64,000 nt of DNA from Psychrobacter luti (GCF_014192115.1 NZ_JACHXL010000001.1:898788-962787); one strand, 5' to 3'. Shown: positions 8,712 through 18,557, counted from the stretch's first letter. Translations and numbers: made by a program. The notes: a model not told the origin generated them from the sequence alone.

Positions 8712-8887
8712 AGGGCTTTTGCTTAAACCGACGTTCAGCGCTGGTTTGGCTTACTGCTTTATCTTTTTTTTCTGTGCTACCCTTGGTTGCAATGCTTGCA
8801 CCCTGCAATGTTGCTTCTCGCTACTATGATACTGCACATCGCTCATTACTCTACCGAGTACGACTGATGTACACATAAGGATTTGTT

Positions 8888-10060
8888 ATGACCGACACTC
8901 AAAAAGCCAACAATTCAGCCCCTAAACGCACGCCTCTTTACCAGTCTCACGTTGATAGTGACGGCAAACTGGTGGATTTTTCTGGTTGGGAATTGCCAAT
9001 CCATTATGGTTCACAAATCGAAGAACACGAAGCGGTGCGCACCGATGCCGGTATGTTTGATGTCTCACATATGGTCGTTGTTGATGTCAAAGGCGCTGAC
9101 GCTAAAGCATGGCTCCAAAAGCTACTTGCCAATGATGTCGATAAATTAAAGACCGTCGGTAAAGCGTTATATTCTGGCATGCTCAATGAGCAAGGCGGCA
9201 TCATCGATGACTTAATTGTTTACCTGATGAATGAAAACGCTACCGAATACCGTATCGTCTCAAACGCAGCGACCCGCGATAAAGACATGGTACAGTTTGA
9301 AAAAGTCGCTAAAGGTTTTGACATTACCCTTACCGAGCGTCCAGAGCTTGCGATGATTGCCGTACAAGGACCAAATGCGGTTGAAAAACTGGCGCAAGTT
9401 AAACCGAGTTGGGCAGATACTTTGGCTACCCTTAAGCCTTTCGTTGGTGCTGATTTAACAGACATCGAAGGCACAGATTGGTTCGTCGCTCGTACAGGCT
9501 ATACCGGTGAAGATGGCGTCGAGGTCATTATGCATGGCGATGAAGCGCCGGCGTTCTTTGAGCAATTAAAAGCCAATGGCATAAAACCTGCCGGTCTTGG
9601 CGCTCGTGATACCTTGCGTATGGAAGCTGGCATGAACCTATATGGTCATGACATGGATGAAGATGTTAGCCCTTATGAGTGCAATATGGGCTGGACTCTA
9701 GCACTAAAAGACGAGCGTGACTTTATTGGTCGCAAGGCTATGGTCAGCAAACGCAAACAATCAAAAGATGACAATACCGCAATGAAGCAAGTCGGTCTAT
9801 TAATGACTAGCCGTGGCGTGTTACGTGAAGGTATGGAAGTGACCATTAATCAAGGCACTGATAAAGAGCAAAAAGGTATCATTACTAGTGGTACTTTTTC
9901 TCCTAGTCTCAAAAACTCCATCGCCATCGCCCGTGTTCCTGCTACCCTAGCAGACGATGACAACGTACAAATTGATTTGCGCGGTAAAGGTAAGTTTGTC
10001 GATGTACGCGTACTTAAACTACCGTTTGTCCGTAACGGCAAGCAGCAGTTTGACTCGTAG
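8888..10060 (+). CDS. gcvT: Glycine cleavage system T protein (aminomethyltransferase)
   Basis: A 390-residue cytoplasmic enzyme that transfers the one-carbon unit from the aminomethyl-lipoyl H protein to tetrahydrofolate and releases ammonia. Family features: [23 protein letters not shown] at the N-terminus, MFDVSHM, the folate-binding [20 protein letters not shown] region, and a C-terminal barrel domain ending in LPFVRNGK. Its length is typical. ATG 8888 follows an AAGG box. It is the first gene after the tandem glycine riboswitch and is followed after 69 bp by gcvH, so both should be switched on by glycine. Confidence 0.97.
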   Translation: MTDTQKANNSAPKRTPLYQSHVDSDGKLVDFSGWELPIHYGSQIEEHEAVRTDAGMFDVSHMVVVDVKGADAKAWLQKLLANDVDKLKTVGKALYSGMLNEQGGIIDDLIVYLMNENATEYRIVSNAATRDKDMVQFEKVAKGFDITLTERPELAMIAVQGPNAVEKLAQVKPSWADTLATLKPFVGADLTDIEGTDWFVARTGYTGEDGVEVIMHGDEAPAFFEQLKANGIKPAGLGARDTLRMEAGMNLYGHDMDEDVSPYECNMGWTLALKDERDFIGRKAMVSKRKQSKDDNTAMKQVGLLMTSRGVLREGMEVTINQGTDKEQKGIITSGTFSPSLKNSIAIARVPATLADDDNVQIDLRGKGKFVDVRVLKLPFVRNGKQQFDS

Positions 10061-10129
10061 TCATTATAAATTCTATTATTAGCTTCCACTATTTTTGTTA
10101 ACCATCCTCTATCACTTAGGAGAGAGACC

Positions 10130-10510
10130 ATGAGCAATATCCCAGCAGAACTAAAATACATCGCCAGCCACGAGTGGCTACGCCTAGAAGACGACGGTAC
10201 TATAACTGTTGGTATCACTGACCATGCTCAAGACCTATTGGGTGACGTGGTGTTTGTTGAATTGCCAGACGTGGGCGACATCATCGCCGTTGACGACGAA
10301 ATCTCAGTCGTAGAATCAGTAAAAGCTGCCTCTGACGTTTATGCGCCTATCTCAGGCGAAGTCGTTGCCATCAACGAAGCACTAGAAGACGATCCAGAAA
10401 TCATCAACTCTGACCCATACGGTGAAGGTTGGTTCTTTAGAATGAAGCCTGACAACATCGCTGACTACGAAGCGCTGCTGACTGCTGATGAGTACGAAAA
10501 CGAGCTGTAA
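10130..10510 (+). CDS. gcvH: Glycine cleavage system H protein
   Basis: A 126-residue lipoyl carrier protein. The lipoylation site is Lys65 in [17 protein letters not shown], and the N-terminus (HEWLR) and C-terminus (GEGWFFRMK) are canonical. The lipoyl arm shuttles the aminomethyl group between GcvP, GcvT and dihydrolipoyl dehydrogenase. It has a strong ribosome binding site (AGGAGAGAG) and sits 69 bp behind gcvT. A stem-loop terminator about 100 bp downstream suggests the riboswitch transcript ends here rather than reaching gcvP. Confidence 0.97.
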   Translation: MSNIPAELKYIASHEWLRLEDDGTITVGITDHAQDLLGDVVFVELPDVGDIIAVDDEISVVESVKAASDVYAPISGEVVAINEALEDDPEIINSDPYGEGWFFRMKPDNIADYEALLTADEYENEL

Positions 10511-10611
10511 TATCAGCTTTGCTCACTCGCATAAAAGCGGTATTTGACTGAAATGAAATATCGCTATTTGCAACCTTAAAGAATGTAGCTTAAAAAATAT
10601 AACTTGTTATG

Positions 10612-10647
10612 ACAGATATTGGCGTCAGCTGATATCTGTGCGTTTTT
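10612..10647 (+). terminator. Terminator after gcvH
   Basis: Perfect 8-bp arms ACAGATAT (10612-10619) and ATATCTGT (10632-10639), followed by GCGTTTTT. It separates gcvTH from the nitroreductase and gcvP. Confidence 0.75.
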
Positions 10648-10775
10648 ATCTAAAATACTTATCGCTCAATTGACTACTGCCAACCGCTATTCTATTTACT
10701 CGTATTCATCACTTGTCAGACACTATTGAAAAGTTGCACTCAATACTGACCTAAGTTGATCATTCAATCCCCAGT

Positions 10776-11546
10776 ATGGATTCTAATATGACCTCTAGCA
10801 CTGATAAGCAAGCAAGTTTTGCCACTCCTGATAATACCCCGCAGCTGCAAGCGTTTCGCGAAGTGGTTGAGTCACGTCGTTCCGTTCGTCGTTTTACCGA
10901 TACACCGATACCTGATGACGTGTTAACAGATTGTCTACGTTTGGCCATGCTAGCGCCGAACTCGAGTAATCTGCAGCCGTGGGAATTTTATGTGATTGAC
11001 GATGCGGACAATCGCAAACGAGCAGTAAAGAACTGCATGAATCAAAATGCGGCAAAAACCGCAGCACGCTTAATTGCGATCGTTGCTCGTACCGATGTCT
11101 GGCAGGATCATGCTCAGCAGATATTGCGCGAATACCCTGATACGCCAGTGCCAAAAAAAGTCAAAGACTACTATAACAAAGTCGTTGCCTTGGATTTTTT
11201 GCGAGGTCCTGCCAACGTAGTCTCAGCGGTCAAATGGAGTGCCACTCAAGTATTTAGACGCGTAAAAGGTCCGATTAAGTCACCTTATTACACTTTTGAA
11301 GACACCAAAAACTGGGCCACCAACAATGCTTCCCTTGCCGCTGAAAACCTAATGCTTGCCCTACGCGCACACGGTTTTGATAGCTGTCCAATGGGCGGCT
11401 TTGATGAGCCTGCTATGAAACGCTTATTAGATTTAAGCGGCGACCAACATATCATTATGATGATTGGTGCTGGTGAGCGCGCTGACAATGGCGTCTACAA
11501 CACCCAGTTCCGCTTTGACCAAGAGCAGTTTGTCCATTACGTATAA
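10776..11546 (+). CDS. Nitroreductase family protein
   Basis: A 256-residue FMN-dependent nitroreductase-like protein. The N-terminal family signature ESRRSVRRF near residue 31 is followed by LAMLAPNSSNLQPWEFYVI. Later come the NNASLAAENLMLALRAHGFDSCPMGGF core and a C-terminal MMIGAGE strand. Such enzymes reduce nitro or quinone-like compounds with NAD(P)H; the natural substrate is unknown. The gene lies between gcvH and gcvP, 78 bp before gcvP and behind a terminator, so it probably shares a transcript with gcvP. No clear ribosome binding site precedes ATG 10776; ATG 10788 has a GGA 8 bases upstream and is the alternative start. Confidence 0.85.
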   Translation: MDSNMTSSTDKQASFATPDNTPQLQAFREVVESRRSVRRFTDTPIPDDVLTDCLRLAMLAPNSSNLQPWEFYVIDDADNRKRAVKNCMNQNAAKTAARLIAIVARTDVWQDHAQQILREYPDTPVPKKVKDYYNKVVALDFLRGPANVVSAVKWSATQVFRRVKGPIKSPYYTFEDTKNWATNNASLAAENLMLALRAHGFDSCPMGGFDEPAMKRLLDLSGDQHIIMMIGAGERADNGVYNTQFRFDQEQFVHYV

Positions 11547-11623
11547 ACCTGTAAGCCATCATTATTTATTCTTGTTAGTTATTTTAGCCAATCCCTTTAT
11601 TATTCCCTTAACCAAGGACTGTC

Positions 11624-14521
11624 ATGACTATTTCTCAAAACCCAACGTTTGATACCTTTAAAGGTTTATTCAACGAAGCTGAATTTGTCTATCGTCATAT
11701 AGGCTCGAATGAAACCAAGCAAGCTGACCTGCTCAGCGCAGTTGGCTATAAAGACATGGCGAGCTTCATTAACGATACCGTGCCTGAGCCTGTGCGGTTG
11801 CATAAAGAGCTAGATTTGCCAGTCGCGATGAGTGAGCATGCTGCCCTAGCTAAATTGCGCGCGATGGCAGATGACATCACGGTTAATAAGAGCTATATCG
11901 GTCAAGGCTACTCGCCCGTGCGCATGCCAGCGGTTATTCAACGCAACGTCCTTGAAAACCCAGGCTGGTATACCGCTTATACGCCTTATCAAGCAGAAAT
12001 CGCCCAAGGTCGTCTAGAAGCATTGCTAAACTTCCAGCAAGTTTGTATTGACTTGACTGGTTTGGAGATGGCTGGCGCGTCATTACTTGACGAAGCAACG
12101 GCCGCAGCAGAAGCGATGGCGATGTCAAAGCGTGTGAGCAAGAGCAAATCAAACCAGTTTTTTGTTGATGACCGCATTTATCCACAAACCTTAGATGTCA
12201 TCAATACTCGTGCCAAATATTTCGGTTGGGAGGTTGTTGTTGGTGATTTTGAAACCGCCAAATCAGGTGATTATTTCGGTGCTATTTTCCAATACGTCGG
12301 TCAAGAAGGCGATGTGAAAGACTTAACCGACGTTATCACGGCGGTAAAGAAAAATAAAACTTACGTGAGCGTTGTCAGCGACATCATGAGCTTGGTGTTA
12401 TTAAAATCACCAGCCGATATGGGTGCAGACGTTGCATTAGGTAGCACCCAGCGCTTTGGTATTCCAATGGGCTTTGGTGGTCCGCACGCCGCCTACTTTG
12501 CCTTCTCTGATAAAGCCAAGCGCTCAGCACCTGGTCGTATCATTGGCGTCTCTAAAGATTCGCAAGGCAATACTGCCTTACGTATGGCACTGCAAACTCG
12601 TGAGCAGCATATCCGCCGCGAAAAAGCCAACTCAAACATCTGTACCTCACAAGTCTTACTAGCCAACCTCGCCGGTATGTACGCCGTTTATCATGGTCCA
12701 GGTGGCGTTAAGCGTATCGCTACTCGTATCCATGCGTTTGCTACTGCCTTCGCTGATGTTATTAAACAAGCCAACGATAGCAATCTAAATGTGGTACATG
12801 ACCAGTTCTTCGATACGGTTGTTGTTGATTGTGGTTCAGAGAAACTTGCGACGCAGATTTTTGAAAATGCGGACAATGTCGGCTATAACTTATGGCGTTT
12901 GGGCGACAATAAGCTTGGCGTCGCGTTTAGTGAAATCAGTGATGAGCAGGACTTTAATGTCTTAACTCAGCTATTTGTCAGCAAATCACATGACTTACCT
13001 GAAACTGCTAGCGTATCACTTGATAGCACTCACTTGCGTACCGATGACATTTTGAGCCATCCAGTATTTAACTCGCATCATACCGAGCATGAAATGCTGC
13101 GCTACTTAAAATCGCTTGAAGATAAAGATTTGGCGATGAACCGTAGCATGATTTCACTTGGTAGCTGTACCATGAAATTGAATGCTACCAGCGAGATGCT
13201 ACCGATTACTTGGCCTGAATTTGCCAATGTGCATCCATTTGCACCGCGCGATCAAGTCACGGGCTACATTGCAATGATTGATAGCTTACAAGAGCAACTT
13301 AAAGCCATCACCGGTTTTGATGAAGTGTCTATGCAGCCGAACTCCGGCGCTTCGGGTGAATATGCTGGTTTATTAGCAATCCGTCGTTACCATGAGTCAT
13401 TGGGCGAAACAGACCGTGATGTTTGCTTAATTCCTCAGTCAGCGCACGGTACCAACCCTGCTACCGCAATGATGATGGGTATGAAAGTAGTCGTGGTCAA
13501 AACCGATGACAACGGTAACGTAGACATCGATGACTTGACGGCTAAATGTGAAGAACACAGTGCCAATCTAGGTGCCTTGATGATTACTTATCCATCGACG
13601 CATGGCGTGTTTGAAGAAGGTATCCGTCATATTTGCGATTTGATTCATAAGCATGGTGGTCAGGTCTATATGGATGGCGCCAACATGAATGCGCAGGTCG
13701 GCATGATGCAGCCTGCAGATGTTGGAGCAGACGTACTGCATATGAACTTGCACAAAACCTTCTGTATCCCACATGGCGGCGGCGGTCCTGGCATGGGCCC
13801 TATCGGTATGAAAGCACACTTAGCACCATACATGGCCAACCATACCTTGAGCCCTGTACACAATGCGCAAAATGATTGCTCAGCCGTATCAGCAGCACCT
13901 TATGGTTCAGCAAGTATTTTACCTATCTCATGGATGTATATTGCCATGATGGGCCGTGATGGTTTGCTAAAAGCCACTGAGCTTGCGCTATTAAATGCTA
14001 ACTATGTTGCCAGTCAGCTTAAGGACCACTACCCTGTTCTTTATACTGGTAAAAACGGTCGCGTCGCTCACGAATGTATCATCGATATTCGCCCGTTGAA
14101 GGAAGAAACTGGCATCACTGAAAGCGATATTGCTAAGCGCTTGATGGATTATGGTTTCCACTCGCCAACGATGAGTTTCCCAGTAGCGGGCACCTTGATG
14201 ATTGAGCCAACGGAGTCTGAATCTAAAGAAGAGTTAGATCGCTTTATCAGTGCGCTACAATCTATCAAAGCCGAAGCGATGAAAGCCAAAGCTGGCGACG
14301 ATGGTTGGACGTTAGAGGACAACCCATTAGTCAATGCACCGCATACCGCGGCGATGATTACCAGTAGCGAATGGTCGCATCCGTACAGCCGTGATACAGC
14401 TGCATTCCCACTGCCTTACATTCGTGCCCATAAGTTCTGGCCAAGTGTGGCACGTGTTGATGATGCTTATGGTGATAAGAACCTCATGTGCTCTTGCCCA
14501 AGTATCGAAAACTATATGTAG
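11624..14521 (+). CDS. gcvP: Glycine dehydrogenase (decarboxylating), P protein
   Basis: A 965-residue PLP enzyme that decarboxylates glycine and loads the aminomethyl group onto lipoyl-GcvH. It is a single-chain (fused) P protein of normal length. The N-terminal half includes FVYRHIG and YIGQGYSPVRMPAVI; the C-terminal half holds the glycine-rich GGGGPGMGP. The PLP lysine is Lys711 in NLHKTF. The start ATG 11624 follows AAGGACT. It is transcribed in the same direction as gcvTH but separated from them by the nitroreductase and a terminator. No riboswitch is visible in the 77 bp before it. A strong terminator follows. Confidence 0.97.
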   Translation: MTISQNPTFDTFKGLFNEAEFVYRHIGSNETKQADLLSAVGYKDMASFINDTVPEPVRLHKELDLPVAMSEHAALAKLRAMADDITVNKSYIGQGYSPVRMPAVIQRNVLENPGWYTAYTPYQAEIAQGRLEALLNFQQVCIDLTGLEMAGASLLDEATAAAEAMAMSKRVSKSKSNQFFVDDRIYPQTLDVINTRAKYFGWEVVVGDFETAKSGDYFGAIFQYVGQEGDVKDLTDVITAVKKNKTYVSVVSDIMSLVLLKSPADMGADVALGSTQRFGIPMGFGGPHAAYFAFSDKAKRSAPGRIIGVSKDSQGNTALRMALQTREQHIRREKANSNICTSQVLLANLAGMYAVYHGPGGVKRIATRIHAFATAFADVIKQANDSNLNVVHDQFFDTVVVDCGSEKLATQIFENADNVGYNLWRLGDNKLGVAFSEISDEQDFNVLTQLFVSKSHDLPETASVSLDSTHLRTDDILSHPVFNSHHTEHEMLRYLKSLEDKDLAMNRSMISLGSCTMKLNATSEMLPITWPEFANVHPFAPRDQVTGYIAMIDSLQEQLKAITGFDEVSMQPNSGASGEYAGLLAIRRYHESLGETDRDVCLIPQSAHGTNPATAMMMGMKVVVVKTDDNGNVDIDDLTAKCEEHSANLGALMITYPSTHGVFEEGIRHICDLIHKHGGQVYMDGANMNAQVGMMQPADVGADVLHMNLHKTFCIPHGGGGPGMGPIGMKAHLAPYMANHTLSPVHNAQNDCSAVSAAPYGSASILPISWMYIAMMGRDGLLKATELALLNANYVASQLKDHYPVLYTGKNGRVAHECIIDIRPLKEETGITESDIAKRLMDYGFHSPTMSFPVAGTLMIEPTESESKEELDRFISALQSIKAEAMKAKAGDDGWTLEDNPLVNAPHTAAMITSSEWSHPYSRDTAAFPLPYIRAHKFWPSVARVDDAYGDKNLMCSCPSIENYM

Positions 14522-14555
14522 TTTTCAAATAAGTATAAACAGTTGATATAAAAAT

Positions 14556-14590
14556 AAACCTCCAAGTCAGTTACTGATTTGGAGGTTTTT
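14556..14590 (+). terminator. Terminator after gcvP
   Basis: A long hairpin with arms AAACCTCCAAGTCAG and CTGATTTGGAGGTTT, loop TTA, one mispair, and a trailing T-run. It also serves the convergent lipoprotein gene. Confidence 0.92.
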
Positions 14591-14633
14591 ATTTTGCCTA
14601 TAAATTGTCAACATTTTTCGCTGTTGCTTAGGC

Positions 14634-15110
14634 TTAACCACCCAACCAACCTTTATCTAGACCACATTCTATCCAGCTCACTTTTACGTGATCTGTAATG
14701 TTAGCATTAGGATAAGTAAATGCCCCGCCACCAAGATAAAGCTCATCGCCAATCTTATAGGGTTTTCCTTCAAACAGTAGACTCTCTTTATCTGCATCCC
14801 ACGAAAATGAAGTATCCGCTAATACCAATAAATATGTATTGTCTTTCGTCGTTAGCTCTTTACTATCCCTAGTCAAAGCAAGACAGTTATTAACAACTGT
14901 TAAATATCCAGATACCATAGCTGTAAACCGACCGTGATATTTAGTTGGTGACCAAGTAGCAATTTGTAGAAGTGGCTCAACTACTAACGGTTGGCTAACT
15001 ATTGGTACGCTTGCCAGAACAAACACAGGCTTTTCTAACTCTTGGCTAACGCATCCTGATAGCGATAGAACCGCGAATATTAAGAAAAAAGACCCTAGAT
15101 AATTTGACAA
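14634..15110 (-). CDS. Hypothetical lipoprotein
   Basis: A 158-residue protein with a lipoprotein signal peptide: after a short N-terminus the hydrophobic run FFLIFAVLSLSGC ends in lipobox LSGC (Cys20). The mature part has two further cysteines and a tail ending ECGLDKGWLGG. I do not recognise the family. The start must be the TTG at 15110, because no ATG lies upstream of the signal sequence. An AGGGG box sits 6 bases before it, which supports this rare start. It is divergent from the hydrolase gene and convergent with gcvP. Confidence 0.7.
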   Translation of the reverse strand: MSNYLGSFFLIFAVLSLSGCVSQELEKPVFVLASVPIVSQPLVVEPLLQIATWSPTKYHGRFTAMVSGYLTVVNNCLALTRDSKELTTKDNTYLLVLADTSFSWDADKESLLFEGKPYKIGDELYLGGGAFTYPNANITDHVKVSWIECGLDKGWLGG

Positions 15111-15214
15111 CCTTTACCCCTAAAAAGTTAATATAACAGAACCTGTCTGCCCGTTTATTTTAATAAACAAGCGTCGATAATAGATCTTATGATATTACTG
15201 ATTTGGATATTTTT

Positions 15215-15922
15215 ATGCAACAAAAAGCGTCTAAACAAAAAAGCCGCGTCATTCTGATTCATGGTCTGCATCAAACCGCTTGGATTATGCGGCCATTGGC
15301 CAAACGCTTGCAAGTAGCAGGATTTGACACCCATCAGTATGGCTATCGTAGTATGCGTGATGGCATCAAAACCAATAGCGCTCGCCTAAATGACTGGCTA
15401 GAAAACCATCATCACCCTGACCAACCTATAGATTTGGTCGGTCATAGTTTGGGTGGTTTGGTTATTCGTGATTTTGTCACTGCATATCCGAAATGGCAGA
15501 TAGGACGCTGCGTAACGCTTGGGACACCGCATTTAGGTAGTGTTTGTGCAGATTATATTTGGCGTTTGACCCCAGCTGTGGTGGGGCGCTCGTACGTCGA
15601 TGCGCTAGATGGCATGGTCGCGCCCTTACCGGAGCATATTACCTTAGGCGTAATTGCCGGTAATCGTCCTTATGGCTTAGGTCAGCTGTTTTTGCAATAT
15701 CATAATCGCAAACTGTGTAAGACAAATAATATGCCATCAGCAGAACATCTACTACACGATGGCACAGTATATATAGAAGAAACCAAAATAGAGGCAGCCA
15801 CTGATCATATTGTTTTACCCGTATCACACACTGGGATGCTGGTCGATAAAACAGTGGCCGCACAAACCAAGTATTTTTTACAACATGGACAGTTTGACCA
15901 TAGCGAGCTTAAGCATTTATAA
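15215..15922 (+). CDS. Alpha/beta hydrolase, lipase-like
   Basis: A 235-residue protein beginning MQQKASKQKS. It has an early oxyanion strand VILIHGLHQTAW, the nucleophile elbow GHSLGG (DLVGHSLGGLVIRDF), a GTPHLGS strand typical of PGAP1/lipase-like members, and candidate acid and His residues in the C-terminal DHIVLPVSHTGML segment. There is no signal peptide, so a cytoplasmic location is expected; the substrate is unknown. An upstream in-frame TTG at 15203 is possible, but ATG 15215 has a GGA box 6 bases upstream. Confidence 0.8.
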   Translation: MQQKASKQKSRVILIHGLHQTAWIMRPLAKRLQVAGFDTHQYGYRSMRDGIKTNSARLNDWLENHHHPDQPIDLVGHSLGGLVIRDFVTAYPKWQIGRCVTLGTPHLGSVCADYIWRLTPAVVGRSYVDALDGMVAPLPEHITLGVIAGNRPYGLGQLFLQYHNRKLCKTNNMPSAEHLLHDGTVYIEETKIEAATDHIVLPVSHTGMLVDKTVAAQTKYFLQHGQFDHSELKHL

Positions 15923-15956
15923 ACACTAAGCACTCATAAATGCTAACCTTTATTGC

Positions 15957-17288
15957 TTATCGAACATTGATACCCATACCCTGCTGTAACTCGGTTTTAT
16001 GCGCTTGAATCACCGGAATCAAGGTTTGCATCACCCACTCATTGCGCCAGCCTTTTAATCCTTCTGGTAGCTCGCTTAGGTCTTTATCAAAGGCCATCAC
16101 TTCATAAAGCTGCGCTAGCCATTTTTTACGCATCAATACATTGGCAGGTACGCCAATTTTTTCTGCTTGCTTATCTATCGCGTGTTGTACCGCTTTTGAC
16201 AGTACTTTATTTTTTGAGCGATACGGTGGCAACAGACAATCCGGATGCTCAGCAGGATGCAGATTTTTTGCTTCTTTAATGACTTTAAGCAATTCTTCAC
16301 CATATAGGCGCAGCATACTACGGTGCATCGTGGTTTTGTGCGCCAGCTCTCGCATACTGTTTGGTTTTTCCGTGATAATCTCACGTACTGCTTGTTTTTT
16401 TATCACAAAAGTACGCGGCTGATTGGTCGCGCGTGCTAGCTCCTCACGCCACGTTGCTACTGCTTGTAGTATCGCCATTTGCTCAGAGGTATAGCGATAA
16501 TCTGCCATCGTTAGATACATCGCCTCGTCTTCAACGTGCTGCGCGTCATACAAATCACTGGCATAAAGCTGGCAGTCCGCCCATACATATTCAAACAGAC
16601 CTTGCTTTTTTAGCTCATATTCGAGACTTAGATATAAAGCTGGCAAAAATCTTACGTCATCAATCGCATATTGCTCTTGCTCATCTGATAGCGGACGCTG
16701 TAGCCAGTCTGACTGACTATGTTCTTTATCGATATGCATATCTAACTGGTCATCAAGCGCCTGCTGATAGCCCATTTGCAATTGACCGGTTAAATATGAC
16801 AGGGCAATTTGCGTATCAAAGATATTGGTCAGTGGCGGACAACCAGACAGTAGATAAAAAATCCCTAAATCCTCGCCGCAGGCATGCCAAATCGCCACAT
16901 CCACTTTCATCAGCGCTTGCCATAGCTCAGCCAACTGTAATTGCGGAGCATCTAACAAATAAATATGATTACCTGTGTTGAGCTGCACCAATGCCAAACG
17001 CGGATAATAAGTATCGCGCTTGATAAACTCGGTATCTAACGCTACCCGCCCGCAAGTCGCCAAGGCATCGATAACTTCCTTTAAACCATCTTGCTGACGT
17101 ACCCAGGTGACCGCAGCTTCATCGGCGATATCTAGCAGTGCATCGATATCTGGCTCGGGCGGCAAATCTGCGGGCGCTACCTCATTATTGACTGATGGTT
17201 TTGAGGGCTCATCATCAGTAGCAGCAGTATTGTCTGAGAGATTTGATGGGATAGCAGCAGTTGAAGCTGTTGAAGCATGGTTGGACAC
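15957..17288 (-). CDS. rnd: Ribonuclease D
   Basis: A 443-residue 3'-5' exoribonuclease involved in tRNA 3' maturation. The DEDD exonuclease domain begins near residue 65, with Asp85 and Glu87 in VALDTEF, and continues through HACGEDLGIFY and the YAIDDVRFLPALY block. An HRDC-type region (AILQAVATWREELARATNQP) and a second helical region follow. A 55-residue acidic, low-complexity N-terminus precedes the catalytic domain. The start is GTG 17288 with an AGGTATC box about 9 bases upstream; no ATG gives a full domain. Two TTCATGAA palindromes lie upstream, between recR and rnd. Confidence 0.93.
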   Translation of the reverse strand: MSNHASTASTAAIPSNLSDNTAATDDEPSKPSVNNEVAPADLPPEPDIDALLDIADEAAVTWVRQQDGLKEVIDALATCGRVALDTEFIKRDTYYPRLALVQLNTGNHIYLLDAPQLQLAELWQALMKVDVAIWHACGEDLGIFYLLSGCPPLTNIFDTQIALSYLTGQLQMGYQQALDDQLDMHIDKEHSQSDWLQRPLSDEQEQYAIDDVRFLPALYLSLEYELKKQGLFEYVWADCQLYASDLYDAQHVEDEAMYLTMADYRYTSEQMAILQAVATWREELARATNQPRTFVIKKQAVREIITEKPNSMRELAHKTTMHRSMLRLYGEELLKVIKEAKNLHPAEHPDCLLPPYRSKNKVLSKAVQHAIDKQAEKIGVPANVLMRKKWLAQLYEVMAFDKDLSELPEGLKGWRNEWVMQTLIPVIQAHKTELQQGMGINVR

Positions 17289-17367
17289 GGGCAGATACCT
17301 GCATAAATAGGAGAAAATAAGACACTAAATTGCGTCTTAATAAAAGTGGATAAGAAAACAATTATAA

Positions 17368-17424
17368 CAATTTCATGAAATAAAATGGATAAGACTTGGC
17401 TTTTATAGAGAATTCATGAAATTG
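17368..17424. repeat. 12-bp perfect inverted repeat containing two TTCATGAA palindromes
   Basis: CAATTTCATGAA at 17368-17379 is the exact reverse complement of TTCATGAAATTG at 17413-17424. Each arm contains the 8-bp palindrome TTCATGAA, centred 41 bp apart, about four helical turns. The position upstream of rnd and downstream of recR fits an operator pair for rnd. This is inference; no protein is known for it here. Confidence 0.5.
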
Positions 17425-17436
17425 CTATATTTAATA

Positions 17437-18030
17437 CTACAAGAATGAGCGATTTTGCATGGCTTGCCCAAGGGTCATACTATCAAGGTACTCAAGCTCG
17501 CCGCCCATTGGTACGCCTTGTGCCAAGCGAGTGACTTTATTAACATGACGACCGACCGCTTCACTGATAAAGTGTGCCGTCGTTTGACCCTCAACGGTAG
17601 TACCAGTTGCCAATATCAACTCTTCAACAGGCTCTTGCTTAACCCGCCAAACTAGCTGGTCAATGTTTAAATCATCAGCACTGATGCCGTCTATCGGTGA
17701 TAAGTGACCGCCTAAAACGAAATAGCGCCCACGGTAACCCGCAGTTTGCTCGATAGCCATCACATCTGCGGCGGTTTCGACCACGCATAACAGGCCATTA
17801 TCACGCCTTGGATCTTGGCATAATGGACAAACTGCTTCATCACTGAAGCTGTGGCAACGCTGGCATTCGACGATATCGCGCATCGCCTCATCAAGCGCTT
17901 GCGCGAGCGCCATACCTTGTGGGCGTTTTTTGGTAAGCAGATGTAGCGCCATACGTTGGGCACTTTTTTGCCCCACGCCCGGCAAAATACGCAGCTGTTT
18001 AACCAGCTGATCAAATTTGGCTGTCAGCAA
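17437..18030 (-). CDS. recR: Recombination protein RecR
   Basis: A 197-residue RecFOR component that helps load RecA at gaps. An N-terminal helix-hairpin-helix ([17 protein letters not shown]) leads to a four-cysteine zinc module (CQRCHSF and CPLCQDPRR), then the Toprim domain ([33 protein letters not shown]). The start is TTG 18030 with AGGA about 7 bases upstream. Its position relative to the HhH motif matches other RecR proteins. In many bacteria recR follows ybaB directly; here a terminator-like hairpin lies between them and dnaX is not adjacent. Confidence 0.96.
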   Translation of the reverse strand: MLTAKFDQLVKQLRILPGVGQKSAQRMALHLLTKKRPQGMALAQALDEAMRDIVECQRCHSFSDEAVCPLCQDPRRDNGLLCVVETAADVMAIEQTAGYRGRYFVLGGHLSPIDGISADDLNIDQLVWRVKQEPVEELILATGTTVEGQTTAHFISEAVGRHVNKVTRLAQGVPMGGELEYLDSMTLGQAMQNRSFL

Positions 18031-18072
18031 AGTAACTTCCTTTATTTAACTTAATTTATAAATCGTAGCTAT

Positions 18073-18112
18073 AAAAATGGGGTCGTATCGTGTCGATAAC
18101 AACCCCATTTTT
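18073..18112. terminator. Strong hairpin between ybaB/ebfC and recR
   Basis: Perfect 11-bp arms AAAAATGGGGT and ACCCCATTTTT around an 18-base loop, with T-runs on either strand. On the minus strand it would terminate or attenuate the ybaB transcript before recR. Confidence 0.8.
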
Positions 18113-18227
18113 GTTTTCAATCAGCAGTTTTTCGAGCTTAGAAGCTTAATATTTAACGGCTTTGTTTTTTAAAAATTAGTCTTTAAAATTTTCGTCTTTA
18201 AAAACTTAGCGCTTAAAATCTAGCTAC

Positions 18228-18557
18228 TTAGAACATGCCTTGCATACCTGGTGGTAAACCCATACCTGAGGTCGCGCCAGCCATGGTTTCTTCGTATAGC
18301 TCATCCGCTTGACGGACGGCATCATTGATCGCAGCAGCGATTAAGTCTTCGATCATATCTGGCTCATCTTCCAATAAGCTTGGATCGATGGTCAAACGCT
18401 TAACCACGTGACGACCCGTCATAGTAACTTTTACTAGACCACTGCCCGCTTCGGCTTGAACTTCTTTATTCGCCAATTCTTTCTTAGCGTTTTCAACGTT
18501 TGCTTCAACTTTTTTTTGCATCGTTTGTGCTTGTTGCATCAATGCTTGAATATTCAT
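18228..18557 (-). CDS. YbaB/EbfC family nucleoid-associated protein
   Basis: A 109-residue DNA-binding protein of the YbaB/EbfC family. It has a long N-terminal helix ([19 protein letters not shown]), the [22 protein letters not shown] core, a [10 protein letters not shown] helix and a glycine/methionine-rich tail. Family members are dimeric nucleoid-associated proteins commonly encoded beside recR, as here. ATG 18557 has an AGAGG box 6 bases upstream. Confidence 0.93.
   Translation of the reverse strand: MNIQALMQQAQTMQKKVEANVENAKKELANKEVQAEAGSGLVKVTMTGRHVVKRLTIDPSLLEDEPDMIEDLIAAAINDAVRQADELYEETMAGATSGMGLPPGMQGMF

Noticed and set aside
16433..16981. 182-codon open frame on the plus strand within rnd
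   Set aside because: Antisense to the conserved exonuclease domain of rnd and without recognisable motifs.
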